Assembly: GCF_000247815.1 (NCBI RefSeq)
Contig: NC_021677.1
Location: forward strand, 1,079,775-1,143,774
Reading direction: 5' to 3'
Source of the DNA: Ficedula albicollis
Taxonomy: Eukaryota > Chordata > Aves > Passeriformes > Muscicapidae
DNA: 64,000 nucleotides
Of this stretch, positions 1-13,474 are shown one piece after another. The notes beneath the pieces are model-generated. The model saw only the letters and a program-made list of their open reading frames with translations. It had not been told where the DNA came from and did no database searches. Position 1 is the stretch's first letter. Each line of letters starts with the position of its first letter. The position numbers and the translations under genes are program-made.

Positions 1-954
1 CCTGGAAAGGGATAACAAGTGAGGATTGCACATTGACCAGCAAGTCACTGAGAAGAGTAAAGCAAGTCAGAAATGATTATTTAAACTGAATGTCGCCATT
101 TCATTGTTTGTTAACTGTGAATAAGCAGGCACAGAAGTGCTGGGGACTTTTCAGAGCACATATTGAAGCAGTTCACTCTCTGCAGATTTCCATGGCTACT
201 ATCCAAACATGCATTTCAAAGAGCAGTGAATATGATGGCATTGAAAATTCCAAACATTGTTCATTAAAAATTTATATATTGCCCCAGTCTTTACAAGGAG
301 CCAATGCAAAAACTGCATCAGAACTCCAAAGCATACAGGCCATTCAAAACTGAGATCCATCATTCTGAAGGAAGCTGATCTTTCTAAAAACAAATTAGAT
401 GAGTAAAGTAGAAATTTTATATTGCACATTTGTCTAATGGTTTGATCCAGTTTTAAATTTAATTTATGGTTACATTTAATGTTAAGGCTTTTATGTCAAA
501 CAAGTAAGAAAATAGCAAAATTGCTCCCAGTCTGTTAAATTGCAGATAAATCTATTTATCTGCTTTCAAATGGAGTACTCAGCTACCTTGAGGACTTCAT
601 GGCTATCTCTATTTGCCTGAATTATGTTCAGTTAGCCTTTGGAAAAAAAAAATCCAAATGTTTTGAATTATGCGATAACATAAGCAATTAGAAAACACTC
701 TGCAGTTTCAAACATGATCAGTTTTAATATGGATACTTCACTCCAGAAGTCACAGACTTTGAGTAAAATTAATTTGCCAAGTATAATAGAATGATATTAT
801 ATTTATTGCTTGATTATATTCTGCTTTTAACTTCATCTTCAAACCTTTCCCGTCTCTTGAAGTTTTCCTTTTTTTTTTTTCCTGGTATATTTAAGCAGTT
901 GTCCTTTTCTGTCATACATGACCAAGAATCAGAGAAGGATTCCATGATTTTCCA
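1..954. other. non-coding DNA, no gene seen
   Basis: This is AT-rich sequence with short A and T runs. The open frames are short, overlap on both strands and show no recognisable protein motif. No repeat family was recognised. It is most likely intron or intergenic DNA. Confidence 0.7.
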
Positions 955-1250
955 AAAAGATGAAGTGCAAAAAGATGAAGTTTATATGTTTCTGCAGTGG
1001 TTGATGTTGGGCCAGATTTGCGGGTGCAATGGTTCAGTGCAGTTTGATCAAATCTGGGACTTTTCACATAAGAAAGCAAAATATGCAGCCAGGAACAGGA
1101 GAGGTCACCCAAAAAGATGAAGTTTATATGTCTCTGCGGTGGTTGATGTTGGGCCAAATGTGCAGGTGCAATGGTTCAGTGCAGTTTGATCAAGTCTGGG
1201 ACTTTTCACATAAGAAAACAAAATATGCAGCCAGGAACAGGAGAGGTCAC
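955..1250. repeat. two-copy tandem duplication, 142-bp period
   Basis: Copy 1 runs 969-1108 and copy 2 runs 1111-1250. I count about seven differences over 140 bases (about 95% identity), mostly transitions. A shorter 14-bp repeat of the AAAAAGATGAAGT motif sits just before copy 1 (955-968). The divergence is more than expected between two alleles in one bird, so this is probably a real duplication rather than an assembly error. No transposon ends were seen. Confidence 0.9.
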
Positions 1251-3477
1251 TGAGTCTCATGAACTTTGAACTTTCCTGAATGCCAAAATATAAATATATG
1301 GGAAACAGAAAAAAAGATTTAAAGACAGCAAGGCTTCAGCTGGCTGAATTAGAGCCATGGTCTCTTCTGTGCTGATCTGTTGCCACATCTCAATACAGAG
1401 AAGGGACAAAAAAGCCTTGGAAGACTTTTCCAAATAACGCTCTTGAGTAGCTTTCTTGGGCTTGAGCCCTTCCAAAAACCTTTACATCATACCCCTGCTG
1501 AGGAGAATATTCTTTTTTCAGCACCAGCAGTGGACATTTTCGTTTCCACCTGCACTGAACACCTAAGGGGAAGGCCAGAGGGCCCTGAGGTCCCACAGAT
1601 TGGTAGTTGCACCCCATCTTTATGTTGTGTGGTCTCTGCTGCACGTGCTGGGTAAAGAGGACCTGCTTATGTGTAAAGGGTACAGAAGATTAGGCAACAC
1701 TTTTGAGTCCCTGTGACTAAATGGCTCTGATAACAAATATTTAGACAGCAAAACAGACTAAAATTTCTGTTTTCTACAGCTCTGTCGTGGCCCTATGCCA
1801 TTATTTTTTCACTTTCCACTTCAACGATGACCTGGTAAAGGAATTGCAAACATAGCAGAGGCAATTTCAATATTACCTGGAGAAAAAGATTGAAAGAGGA
1901 AAGCCAGAGCCATTTCTTATTTTATTTTGGGAACTGAAGTTGAGGATATGAGGTCTTTTCCCTTGGCCAGGGAGGAGGAGGGAAAGGAGGGGTAATGCCA
2001 GCTGCTCTGTTACTCATGAAAGCAAGATCTCACTAATTCCATGTTCTTCTCCACCTACATACAGAGAATAATCATCTCCTAAAAATATTTATATATCCAT
2101 ACTGATTTCAAATAGAACACATGCTTCCAAAAATGTAATAAAGAGATGTATGTTCCAATAATGAAGGTTATAAAATATTTAAATACTTCCTCCGCTTCTT
2201 TCAGGAGGAAATGCCAAACAGCTAAGAGGAAGGAGATTCCAACTTCTCTTGTTTTTAGTGTGAGGTTCTCATTCCCCTTTGATTTATCACTCTCTCCTCC
2301 CAGAATAAAAACCTATTACTATTTTGTGATGCATATCCTGATCCAAACTTCATGCATATGCATTGCCATATGTTTCACACTTCATATGCTTTCCTTAGTT
2401 TCATTTCAGGTTCAACATCAACACTCTTTACCCATCATGCTTATATACACATACTTTGTTCATTTCACACATCTCCCTATGTTTGCAGAGTGGAATGCAG
2501 GAAGAAGTTGAATTGACTGTATATCTTCAGGGGAAGAAGAGACTCCAGATCTTATATGGGCCCTTCTATGTCATTCTTACCACTTACTTGAAAAGTACAG
2601 CATAAGGTATTTACTGACTGTATAAATCCATTCTAAACTTGGGCAGGAGTAGAATGTCAGTGAAATGAAGAAAAAAATATTTTTTTTTTTAATTTTTTTT
2701 TTTGGTAAAGCCTCAAGAGAAGAAATTTCAAGCAGCTTTGGGTATTTCTAGGCAGCACCACAGAACTGAATTTTAGGCTGCCTGTCACCCAGTGGAATAC
2801 CTTGTGTGGTTTAATGCTCATGTTGTCCTGGGCACAGGTGAGGATATCTGAGTAGGGATTCTCAGGACATGGCACAACCCAGAGTGAAGTTCCAGCTTCA
2901 GGGAGAGCCCTGCTTTATCTCTGGGTGCTCAGGACAAGGCACTTGGACATATGTTGTAGACTCCAAATAATGTATCACAACTTCCCAGGCGATGTAGTCC
3001 CAGCAACACAAAAGGAATCCTGTTTCCAGATGAGTGAGTGGCAAAGAAGATAGCACAGGAAGGAAATGCTAAGGTGGAGGGGTGTGGGAAAGGAATGCTG
3101 TGATTTACATGGCAGGTCGGCAAGGAGGCAATTTTTGTTGGTTTGTTTTTCTTTTTATTTTTTCCTCTAGTGGAAATGAGATACTCTAGCAGCCTTTTTC
3201 CTGAACTCTGCTTTCTTTGAATGCCTTCACTATATAACTACAGCAGGTTAATGTACTTGAAACAGGTGCTGCAAAAAGCAATTCTTATAATGTTTAAATT
3301 TTAGAGTCTGCACTTAGAATGTACGAGAGAATCAGCCACTGGAGTTGTAAATCTCAACAATTCCAGATTTATAATAGCATTAGGAATCCCACCAGTATCT
3401 TTAGGCTCTTACCTGGAAATACTACCTGCATTTGTGGACAATGGTCCTTTTGAGTTATTTTCTTCTTAGCAATTTTG
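1251..3477. other. non-coding DNA, no gene seen
   Basis: The stretch holds only short overlapping open frames without domain motifs, and simple T/A runs near 2680-2703. No RNA gene or confident transposon was recognised. Confidence 0.65.
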
Positions 3478-3568
3478 TTATGGCATGGTAGTGGGCAGTC
3501 AAAAGTTGGGCTTGATGATCTCGGAGGTCTTTTCCACCCTAACTGGTTCCATGATTTGGTGACTCTGT
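3478..3568 (+). mobile_element. CR1 LINE 3'-end fragment
   Basis: The segment reads in order like an avian CR1 3' end: a GGCATGGTAGTGGGCAG block, then GTTGGGCTTGATGATCTCGG, then GGTCTTTTCCACCCTAACTG and a degraded ATGATT tail. CR1 is the dominant LINE of birds. Its copies are usually 5'-truncated to a few hundred bases and lack a poly-A tail, which fits. The copy is mutated and non-functional. Confidence 0.8.
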
Positions 3569-3909
3569 TACACATGGGCAAACTGACTTTTGGACCTATT
3601 TAGGTATTGAAAAACAAATTTGCCTTTTTTGAGTTCCATTTAGTTATTAATCTAATAATTTTTAGATGACTCATAATGAAGTCAGTGTTTTTCAGTATGG
3701 AGTGGCTAAACAAAAATTTACTTGGTAGGAATCCTGTTCTGCTGCTACCTGAGAAAAAGCAGACCTGTTAGTTTGAGAGGCACACACAATTTAGGTATAT
3801 CAGTTTGTATCTTTACTGGCCCTATTGAAATATACTTCATTTTTGACTGTTTTGCAGTGCTATTTCAGCAAGTGTGACAATGGGATAAACTATAAAACAT
3901 AAAATAATT

Positions 3910-3997
3910 CAGTGATTTGAGCGCTCACCTGGAAATGGGCACACCTGAGTTCATCTCCCCTCTCCAAATCATGTCACACACAAGCAGAATTTGGGGA
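3910..3997 (+). mobile_element. possible ancient MIR-type tRNA-derived SINE
   Basis: The segment contains TTTGAGCGCTCACCTGGAAA followed by ACACCTGAGTTCATCTCCCC, an arrangement like a decayed tRNA-derived head with a degenerate B box (GAGTTCATCTC against GGTTCGANTCC). An AAGCAGAATTTGGGG block follows. This resembles amniote MIR-type elements as I remember them. The match is by eye only and could be chance. Confidence 0.45.
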
Positions 3998-5999
3998 AGG
4001 AAATAAGAATAAAGTGCTATGTTGGCTATGGGCACAGCTGCCTCAGAAAGATTCAGTTCCTACCTCACTGTCTTGGGCACCCACGGCAACAAATCTCAGA
4101 ATACAGGTGTGAGGGGTTGCTCCAGGACACCAACTTTGCCAGGGCATGCACCTCACTTGATCTTTACCCTTCCAGAACCCCAAATATCAGAGGAAACAAC
4201 CATTCGTTTGATATTTATACAGATAAGAATACAGCTTTATTCTCGTTTGACATTTAAATACAGTTACATTATGGTTTCTCAGATAAATGTCAAACGAAAG
4301 GTTTCCAATTCTGACATTTTTTAATAGTATGCCTAAAAATGTTGCAATCAAATGAAGGACTGTGACTCATGTGGCACTTAGCATGGTCTGCCTGTCTTCT
4401 ACACACAACTTGAAGGCTGATTCCAGCTAAACAGAGAGCACTATGGTAGCCTTTAACAAAAAAGGAGAACAGAAGAGGAGAACAATTCTCTGCAGAATCA
4501 ATCATGCTGCAGCAAAATTCCCCCTAATTTTCAGATAATAAAAAAGTGTTAGTCTCACTATCAGAGAGGTAAATAGCTATTCTAACTCTGTCAGTCTCCA
4601 AGATTCCTAACTGGGTTCTTTTAGTCATGTCACACATGGATGCTTGAATGTTTAATTAAGGATTTTCTTGTTTGTAGATGCTTGACATTGCACAGGATTT
4701 CGATTTAGCAGAGTGATACCACAACACACCAAAATCATAATGAACGAGCAAATTGTTCTTCACAGATCACAGGAACTTGCACCAGACAGCTGAACCACAA
4801 CACAAGTGGTTTTTGACTCTACATCCTTTCCCATGTGAGTGTGCTCACTCGAGCTCTTGACTAGCTCAGACAGAAATGTTCACACAACCTGCTCCACTCC
4901 ACTGAAACAAGGCCACCCTCTGGCTCCCTTAGTGCTCAGCTAAGTGCAATTTCCTGGCTGCCATGCTCAGTCACCCCTTCCACTTCTCCCTGGGCTACAG
5001 GAGCATATCACATTCCTCCATATCACATTCCTCCATATCCCTGAGTCGTCTCCATTGTAGAGGTCTGTTGATCAACCATAAACTAGTCACAGACTGGTCC
5101 AACACTTTCCAAGAACTAAAAGAATGGCTACAGGTGAGAAAAAAAGGATAAGAGCAAATCAAAACCATAGTGACTCTTAATATAAGCAAATAAACTGCCA
5201 TCTTTCAGACATCCTTAACTATCTACCTAATAGATTAAATTCAATTTTCTCATCAAAAAATTCACTTGAGATCAAACAGACAGTTGTTCTTCAGCTGGAC
5301 AAGCAAAGCAAGACAATATGTCATTGAGATTACTTCAGAAGAAGAGTTTTTCAAAGACATATTTGATTTCTGGCAGCATCTCCTCAATGTTGTTGAAATC
5401 CACTGTTGACAGTACATTGTCTGCATTAGACCTTGGAAGGATGTGAGTAAATACTGACAGGTTTGGGGGTTTATCAGTAAGTTGCTTTGCAGTGTGTTTT
5501 ACAGTGATACAAGCCCTTAAAAAAGATTCAGTGAGATTTTATTGCCTTATATTCCTTTGCTCTGTTACAGGAGAAGGGGACCTAACCCCACATTTCTTTA
5601 GATACATACATTTTTTCTGCCACACTCAAATTTACTGCCTAATTATTAATAGAGGTAAAAAATTTTCTATTTTGTAGACACAGTGACTTCTGCTGTTACT
5701 AGAAGTTACTGGCCAGCAAAGTGACAAAGGAAATTATTTTTTTGAATTTTATTTATAATTTTAGCCATAAGATTCAATTAATATTGTGATCTCTAGACGT
5801 GTCTTTTCAATAGCAAGGCATATTCCTTGTGAGGTGCTGAATCTCTGCTGGTTGTCGAAATCGAGAATAAAGAGTTAACCCAGTTTTTCATGGGGCATTG
5901 GTTCTGGGAGCAGAGAAAAAGAGGTGTGGGGTTTCTATCACTGTTTAGTTTCAAACCATCCCCATCTTCTCTGGGGGCTGGGTTTTGGGAGGAAAAGGC
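3998..5999. other. non-coding DNA, no gene seen
   Basis: The stretch has moderate complexity and no convincing coding frame. It contains a small two-copy 15-bp repeat at 5006-5035 (TATCACATTCCTCCA). Nothing else was recognised. Confidence 0.6.
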
Positions 6000-6385
6000 C
6001 AAAACCAGAAATGGGAGAGAGTCAAACCCAGCTAGGCAAAAGAAATCCCAAAGGAATTGGTTTTTTCCTGATTCTTTGCTATTTTCCAGATTTGGGGGCA
6101 GAAGCATCAGGCTGTGAGGGTTCTCCTCACACTATTGCCTTTAGTCTGGAGATCACCATTATTTCTGGTAATAATAAAAAAATATTTGATTTTTTTTTTG
6201 GGTGAATGCCCTCTATCTTTAGTGCGCCTTTTGCTATGGGTGGTGCTGTGGTTTTTGTGATTGTAGCAAATTGTTATTCCAATTTATGATCTCTCCTCAT
6301 TGTTCCTTCATTATCAGAAGGGGAGGGGGTGAAGGGAGCAGCTTGAGTGGGGTGTAATTTTCCAGCTGGGTTTTAAACCCCCAGA
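6000..6385 (+). mobile_element. possible decayed endogenous-retrovirus LTR remnant
   Basis: The right part (about 6195-6380) resembles the 3' portion of passerine ERV LTRs as I remember them: a GTGATTGTAGCAAATTGTTA stretch, an AGAAGGGGAGGGGGTGAAGG purine block and a CCAGCTGGGTTTTAAACCC end. The left boundary is not visible. No retroviral gene and no clear target-site duplication were found nearby. It may instead be another medium-copy bird repeat. Confidence 0.4.
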
Positions 6386-8654
6386 GCATTTTATTCAACT
6401 CACATACCACCTTTACCCTGGCAGCGTGCCCAGAGGTGTTTCACTCTATCATTAAATACCATTAATCACCTCCAGGAAACAAAGCAGAAGAAAGTCCAGA
6501 GCGAGCTAGTTTCTGTTTCCACCTAGTTCCACATGATTTTGTCTCCTGGAATAGTCCACTGACAGAAAATGGGCTGCTCACCCCTACATTCTGTATCCCA
6601 CCATGGCTGTTATCAGGAATATCCAACACAAGCCAAAGCTTCGACCCCTTAAAAAAACAAAAAACAAACAAAAAAAACCCCATAGATAACTGTACACAGG
6701 GTTACATGCCCACCCTCACGCCCCAGAAGAGAAAACTGAAATCAAAATTACACTGTGAGTTGGTGAAATAAGAATGCACTTTGAAAAAATCCCTTATGGA
6801 TTATAAAAAGGCACCTCTCTTGCTTTAAATCACGAGTTTGAGGAAGACTCATCTTGAGAGAGGCAAAATTCCTGCACTGGCATTTGTATTTTGTCCATGA
6901 AAAGGAGTTTCACCCATCGAGAATTTTTAATCCTACTGGGTGATTTTGCCAGCACTGGGGATGTTGAGCAAGGATAACACTTAAAGGCAGAAAGAAAATC
7001 TGTACAGTGAGGAGCCTTCAGCATTTTGATGTGTGTGCAGGTGAATAATGGCAAGGTAGACAGGAGAACAAGAAAAATGGCAGAACGTGGAATTAGGAAG
7101 CTGAGTAACTTCATATTTTCCAGCTGGTACCTCTTTGAACTTTTTTCTTGAAGCTGTGGATGATAAGGGAGGCAGACAAACCTTAAACCCATTATTTCAT
7201 GTTATTTACCCCAAAATATATGGGAATGTGTCTCACCATTAAAGACTAAACAGCAGGACAGAAATTTGCCACCATCCCAGCACAAAATATTCCTAGTGTG
7301 GCCTCTGCTCAGTATGGCACTGCCAAAAAATGACCCAAAAAGCAGACATGCCAAAAAATAATTTTTCTTATTTTTAGACACAGAGTTCCAAACTGGGTTT
7401 GTCTGAGATTTGCCAGTCATGGGAAGTCTTTGGAAAAGACACCATATGAAATTGAGTCTAGATAAGAGTTAATTACTGGACAGTTGTTTTAATTCCCAGA
7501 GCATCCACAGGACAGCCCTAAGGACACAGGCATGAAATTGAAACTTCACTGAACTACTTGGCCTGATTTTCTTTACAAACAGGACTTTAAAGTTTACTAG
7601 GCAAAATGTGCATTACTGAACATGGCATTTAATTCTTTCTCTTGAAATGCATGGAAATTTTATTCATCTTTAGTTATTTTATTTCATACTGTGGTCACAA
7701 AAAAAAACCCCAAAACAAACAAAACCAAAAACCAAAAAAAGTCAAATATCCCTTATATGTCACAAACTAAAGTGTTTTCTTGAATTTTATTCATTACCTG
7801 TCTTTATACAAACAAGCATCTTAATATGGATTTGAACAAATGTGTACTTTGAATGAGTTTGTAAGAGAATGTACAAAATCCACTGCAAAACATCCCTTTC
7901 AAAAGACCAGACAGACCAGAAAGAAAAGATTGGCCATTGCCACACTTGGAATTTTATTGCATGTCTGGACCAGGTTTGCCTTTTCACCTTGAAAATTAAA
8001 TTCACATCTGCTTAAGTTTTTTTAGCAGTTTATAATCCCCACTACTGAAATTGGAAACAGGTGCCAGTGAAATGAGAGGCAACATGAAAAAAACCCCTAC
8101 ACTATATGCTTTCCATATGATGAGTGAAGTGCAAAAAAGAGAAGAAAAAAGTTATTTGAAGTCCTACAGTCAGAAAATCAAAAAATCCAGGTAAAATAAA
8201 GAAATCATGCATGTAAGACAGTACCTTCAACATGATTATTACATCCTTACACATTAAGAAGGACCATCCAATTCCTTTCTCCTAAAAAGCTCCAAAATGA
8301 CAGGTTGGGTGGGAGACAATCTACATAACATGTTGTTCATTTACAGGCTATGCTGGAAAAATAAGACCTTAATTTCTTTTTTTTTTTTTTTTTTTTTACA
8401 ATAGGAAAGAGCCAGTTTTATAGCCATAATAGCAGGGAAAATTGTACTGTCAAAGCAGAAATAACAAATAGAACATCTGATTTTTCTTTGCTTTCCAATG
8501 AATTCTTTAAATTCATGCAGCCTGAAAGTCACAGCCAGGCTTCAAATCTCTTCAAAACTACAGGAATAATTTTTTGAAATCCCAACATATGAAATTAGTG
8601 CCTTTTACACATTTTCAAGGCCTCTCATATGTATCTCCTTTATATATGCATCTC
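6386..8654. other. non-coding DNA, no gene seen
   Basis: A 120-codon minus-strand frame (7192-6830) has a hydrophobic stretch, but there is no domain, splice signal or codon bias to support it, and I treat it as chance. A/C-rich simple sequence occurs near 6654-6675 and 7699-7740. A T run lies at 8378-8397. Confidence 0.6.

Positions 8655-8710
<56 letters not shown>
8655..8710. repeat. ATCT tetranucleotide microsatellite, 14 units
   Basis: Fourteen perfect ATCT units (GATA on the other strand) are followed by CT and an 11-base T run. Tracts of this length are usually polymorphic in animals. Confidence 0.97.
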
Positions 8711-11146
8711 CTTTTTTTTTTTTCAATGGCTTCTATTCAGATGATAGAAGCCAACACTAAATTCAGGAATATAAGAGAAGTCATAACATAGAACTAAACA
8801 GATGCAGACAGATTTTAAAATATTTGAAAATTATAATGCATTTTTAATATATAATGATGGAAATCTTTAGCAAATGTAAAAAAGTTAAAGTTGTAATTCT
8901 CTCTCGACCACATAGAAATTAGAATCACAATTTTTTGAGGATTCCAAACTCTTAAATTTGTCTTATTTTACAAGAAAATTATGAATTTATCATATGGAAA
9001 TAGCATTTAATGGAAATAGAGATTGACTCCTAATCTCCCGTTAGAAGTGAACACTAGAAATTGAATTTTCTTGCATATTGCATTCTAAATACTGTACTTC
9101 TATATTCCTTTTGATGTAATTTATAAAAATATAAAAGTGTGGAAGAAGACTATTTTTTTCATCCAATTTTTAATAGTATTATCCTATTAATATTTCTGGT
9201 TTTTGTCCAAGAATGTTAGGCAGAATGATGTTTTAAATAAGTACTGAAGCAACTATAATTGTTTTATCAAAGAAACTCCAAGCTCCATTAAATTAACCTA
9301 AACATGAAAGAACATTCTATTCTCTATAAATGAACAGTTTTAAGTACTCAGGAAATTTCTAGTGATAAAAAGCCTTTATATGAAACCAATATCTAAACTA
9401 AAGAGTGTTGACTTTGATTTTTAACAAGTCAGGTAAATTTTGCTTTCATTATGTAAAGTTGAAAAGATGAGGAACACATTTTGCCTCAGAAATTTTCTAA
9501 TATTCCTTTATACTGCTTCCAGTAGGAATAGAGAATTCCTACTAATTCTTCCTCTTCTGCAGGCCAAATATTCTTGTGGAACACAGTTGTGGAACACATG
9601 TCTCATATTGTGCAAATCAAATTACTTTTTTTTTTTCCCTTGAACTAGGAAAACCTTTTTGTACTTATGGTGTCTTCCTAGACTCCTGACTTTTTCACAA
9701 GCGTGGTCCAAGCCCTACCTATTCAGGTGTAGTCAAGTGCCTGCAGTTTTTATGTGTCAGAGAGAGGGAGTGAATTTTACTCATTCCTTTAACAATGTTA
9801 AAATAGCTCCTGACAGCGGCAGTTTGGGATTTCCATCCTTGCTTTTCGTGTTTTCTCCAGTGCAAGATGCACCCACAAACAGCAGTGCACAGAACACTTG
9901 GAGTCCATTTCCTTCCAGATTTGCTGGGGTACAGTGGGCATCTTGAGAACTTTGATCCTGGTGAGTTGGAGGACTTTGGTGTCCTAGACAGGTATGGCCT
10001 TCACCAAATTTACTAAACACTTGGATGATGTGGGTAAAGGTTGGATTTAACAAGGCTGCAAGACAGGGCAGAGGAAAACAGCTATAAATTTATTTATTAG
10101 TGTCAGAGCCAGGAAGCATCAGGGGCAGGGCAAAGATCTTTCCTGATAAAATAAAAAAACTGTTGTAGCCAAGCCAAAACATGTGGTGAGAGGAAGAGGA
10201 GGAACTTGCAAGCCAAGCATAAAGAGGCACTGCTCCTGAATTTAAGGAGCAGCAGTAGATGGGATAAGAACTAAAATGGCTTTTCCTCTCATAATTTAAA
10301 TATTTGTGATAGATGCTGCTCAGAGCTAAAGAGTTTATTGGAAGAACACAGGGCTCAGTGTTTCTTCAGAATAATTACATTTTTTCCTCTTCTGACCACG
10401 TGCCTGATGCTATTTTGGCATAAAGGAAGGTATAGCTCGTGTTCAAGTCTGTGATTTTTGGTTAACAGAGTTGGGAATCTTGTGACAAGCAGCAGCAAAT
10501 GAGAGTTTTTTTATCACTTATTCAACATTCTTAATTATCCACACCAGGTTCTGCAAACAGTCCCACAGCATATGACTGAATCTGAAGATAAGAGATCATG
10601 ATTTTATTTAAGGAATTTGGCTGTAGAACAGCAATGCTATGCTCTCAAATCTGCTTTTTATTACATTTTATTGTGCTTTGCCTTTCAGCATATGGATTTT
10701 GCTGACATCTTAAGGAACACAGAGTTATAGTTTTAGGCATATGGTGAGGTAGCTTCACTGATGATTGGATATTTGGAAATTAAGGTGGTCTCAAAGATTT
10801 TCATCTAAAATCTAATGCATGTTATTTTTTTTGAATGCATAAAATTAAAAAAAAATCCCTTATACCTGAAATACCTTCATGACTTCCACGTTGTGTTAAA
10901 AATGGTCACTTTATGAATAAAAATTTAAGAGTAGTTTTTTTTATTTTCAGTATGTCTAAATTTTAAAAAAGCACTCTAAAAAAAAGACATGTCCCACATG
11001 AAATTTTGCCTTCTTTTACAGCATATTTTTGTGATGCCATTTGTGAAAGAATGTAAACTTTTGAGAAGACATCTGCAAACCACAAACCTCATAAAATTCC
11101 TCTACCATTTCACTTGCTGGTGCAGGATCATGAAAGAGCAGCATAC

Positions 11147-11147
<1 letters not shown>
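8711..11147. other. non-coding, very AT-rich DNA
   Basis: The first kilobase is notably AT-rich. The rest has only short overlapping open frames on both strands without recognisable domains. No transposon or RNA gene was recognised. Confidence 0.6.
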
Positions 11148-11187
<40 letters not shown>

Positions 11188-11208
11188 TTTCTGGGGGGGG
11201 GGGGGGGG

Positions 11209-11237
<29 letters not shown>
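11148..11237. repeat. A34 - short spacer - G16 - A29 homopolymer block
   Basis: An A run (11148-11181) is followed by the spacer GAGCCATTTCT, a G run (11193-11208) and a second A run (11209-11237). The same A/T-G-A/T design recurs at 17650, 20582, 26248 and 58683. It probably marks a homopolymer that short reads could not cross, patched with low-quality sequence. Confidence 0.9.
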
Positions 11238-11240
<3 letters not shown>

Positions 11241-12503
11241 CATCCCTCCTGTAAAGAACCAAATGCATTTTTAAGTCATTGTGGGAAAGTTTGCAATTCA
11301 GTTTACTGCTATTCCCAGTCAGTACAGGATTACCTTTTGTCAAAGTTTTGCATTAATCTTGATCACCACATTCAATCTCTTCCTCATGCTCTCCTCTGTT
11401 ACTCTGCATTACTTTGGTTCTCCTCCCAAAAGAACTTCAGCAGTAAATGGAATGTTTTCAGCACCTCAAACATGATGAAATTACAGGAATTTCCTGAGTT
11501 CAGCCCCTGTTTGGTCACTTCTGGGGAAGATTTGGCAGCTGGGGCTGGGAGGGGAGTCAGTGGAGTTCTCTGTGAGCAAGGAGGGAGCAAAAAATCCAAA
11601 ATCCCAGTTCCTTGGGAAGAGCCTTGCAGTGTCCCTTGAGAGAATTGGCACTTTTCATCAACCACGACAGGAGTGTTGGGAGAGAGAAAAGCCCTTCAGT
11701 GGTGGAGGCAGAGCACAGGGAGGGCAAAGAGCCCAGAGACAGCACTGGCAGAAAGCTGTTGTGTAATTCACCATGGAGCTTGAGACAAAAGGTACGGGGA
11801 CAAAAAAAAAGTCAAATTTATTTAAGTGTGCACACTTGGAGAAATCCCCAGCTCCGAGACTGGCATATTAGAACAAGTTCTACATGCAGAAAGGGGAATA
11901 AAAAACCACAGGGTAGTGATTTCTGCATCTTAATTTTAGTGTATTATGTGGGTTTTCTTTCCTTTGGTTGATGCTTTTTTTTTAAATTTACTGCATATAT
12001 ACTGAAATATGCGTGTGCTATCTAATATGCTGTTTCTCTCAAAACAGTAATTTAAGATGAATCTCATTAAATCCCTTCTTCCTGAGCAGATAAACAAAAT
12101 GCTAATGTATTTTTAATGAGGTAAGGTGATTTCTTGCTGTGAAAATGGGCCTAGACCTTTAAAAACATTGTTTTCTTTCCACCCAATGAGGATAATGATG
12201 AGTTTTTATCAATGCATCATTGTCCTATTTGCTGCTAAGACTGACCTAGTGAGCTACATATAAGAGCTAGGGACTTCTCTGCCAATAAAAAATTCATTAT
12301 TGCCCTTCTGAAATCGAATTGTTTCATTGTTTGAATTGCTATAAAGCCATTATCATAAATTTCCACAATCTTGTTTGAATTACAGATTACAGTTTTGTCA
12401 TGTTTCTTTTTTATTTATTTATTTAATTATTTTAAATTTAGGTTTCCCAGCTATTGTTGTTGGTCCCATTCAAAGTGATGCCCACCAGAAGTGGGGGGCA
12501 TTT
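11238..12503. other. non-coding DNA; possible conserved element near 12060-12400
   Basis: No coding frame is convincing. The stretch at about 12060-12400 is complex, AT-rich and low in simple repeats, with several ATTA-type cores, as in many vertebrate conserved non-coding elements. That is an impression, not a demonstrated conservation. Confidence 0.45.
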
Positions 12504-12628
12504 ATTTTTGGGGGCTTTACTGTGCTCTGAATAATTTGTCATGTTTGGAATAAAATCGGACTCTTTTTTTTTGGGGGCTTTACTGTGCTCTGAATAATTT
12601 GTCATGTTTGGAATAAAATCTGACTCTT
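12504..12628. repeat. two-copy tandem duplication, 63-bp period
   Basis: The unit starts at a T run followed by GGGGGCTTTACTGTGCTCTG. The GGGGG landmark is at 12510 and 12573. The copies differ by one base (CGGACT against CTGACT) and by T-run length. They may be true tandem copies or two alleles placed side by side. Confidence 0.93.
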
Positions 12629-12794
12629 TCCTTATAAATAAAAATTTCTGTCATGTTGAAGAACCTTCTTAGGAAATATAGAATCTCCCACTTAGCAATT
12701 ATATTTCTAAAAATAATAATAAAATAATAATAATTTTAAAATCCCCCTTTTTAAGGGGAGCATGGAAAGGATTGAAAAAGAGAAGAGTGTTTCT

Positions 12795-13209
<415 letters not shown>

Positions 13210-13379
13210 ACAGGAAATAAACTTTACTCTTTATCCAAACCCTTCAGAACCTCCACTCTGGGTGCCTTTGGAAATTTCTGTTATTTTGTATATTTGACAC
13301 TTCAGATTGAAATAAATGACAAAGATGTGCATGATTTTGTGGATTTTGACATTATGCTGAAGTATTTCAAGTTTTTTTT

Positions 13380-13474
13380 CTCTGAATTAGTTAAATTATT
13401 TTCTGACGTTTGTATGTTATTATTATTTCTCTGAATTAGTTAAATTATTTTCTGAAGTTTGTATGTTATTATTA
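13380..13474. repeat. two-copy tandem duplication, 49-bp period
   Basis: The unit contains TCTGAATTAGTTAAATTATT and starts at 13381 and 13430. The copies differ by GACG against GAAG. It lies only about 170 bases from the adapter and poly-G artefact, so an assembly origin is plausible. Confidence 0.9.

Noticed and set aside
3910..3997. Functional tRNA gene
   Set aside because: No full cloverleaf or acceptor stem can be drawn and the A and B boxes are degenerate. A decayed SINE fits better.
6830..7192. 120-codon minus-strand frame with a hydrophobic stretch
   Set aside because: Length is within chance for 64 kb. No splice sites or recognisable domain support it.
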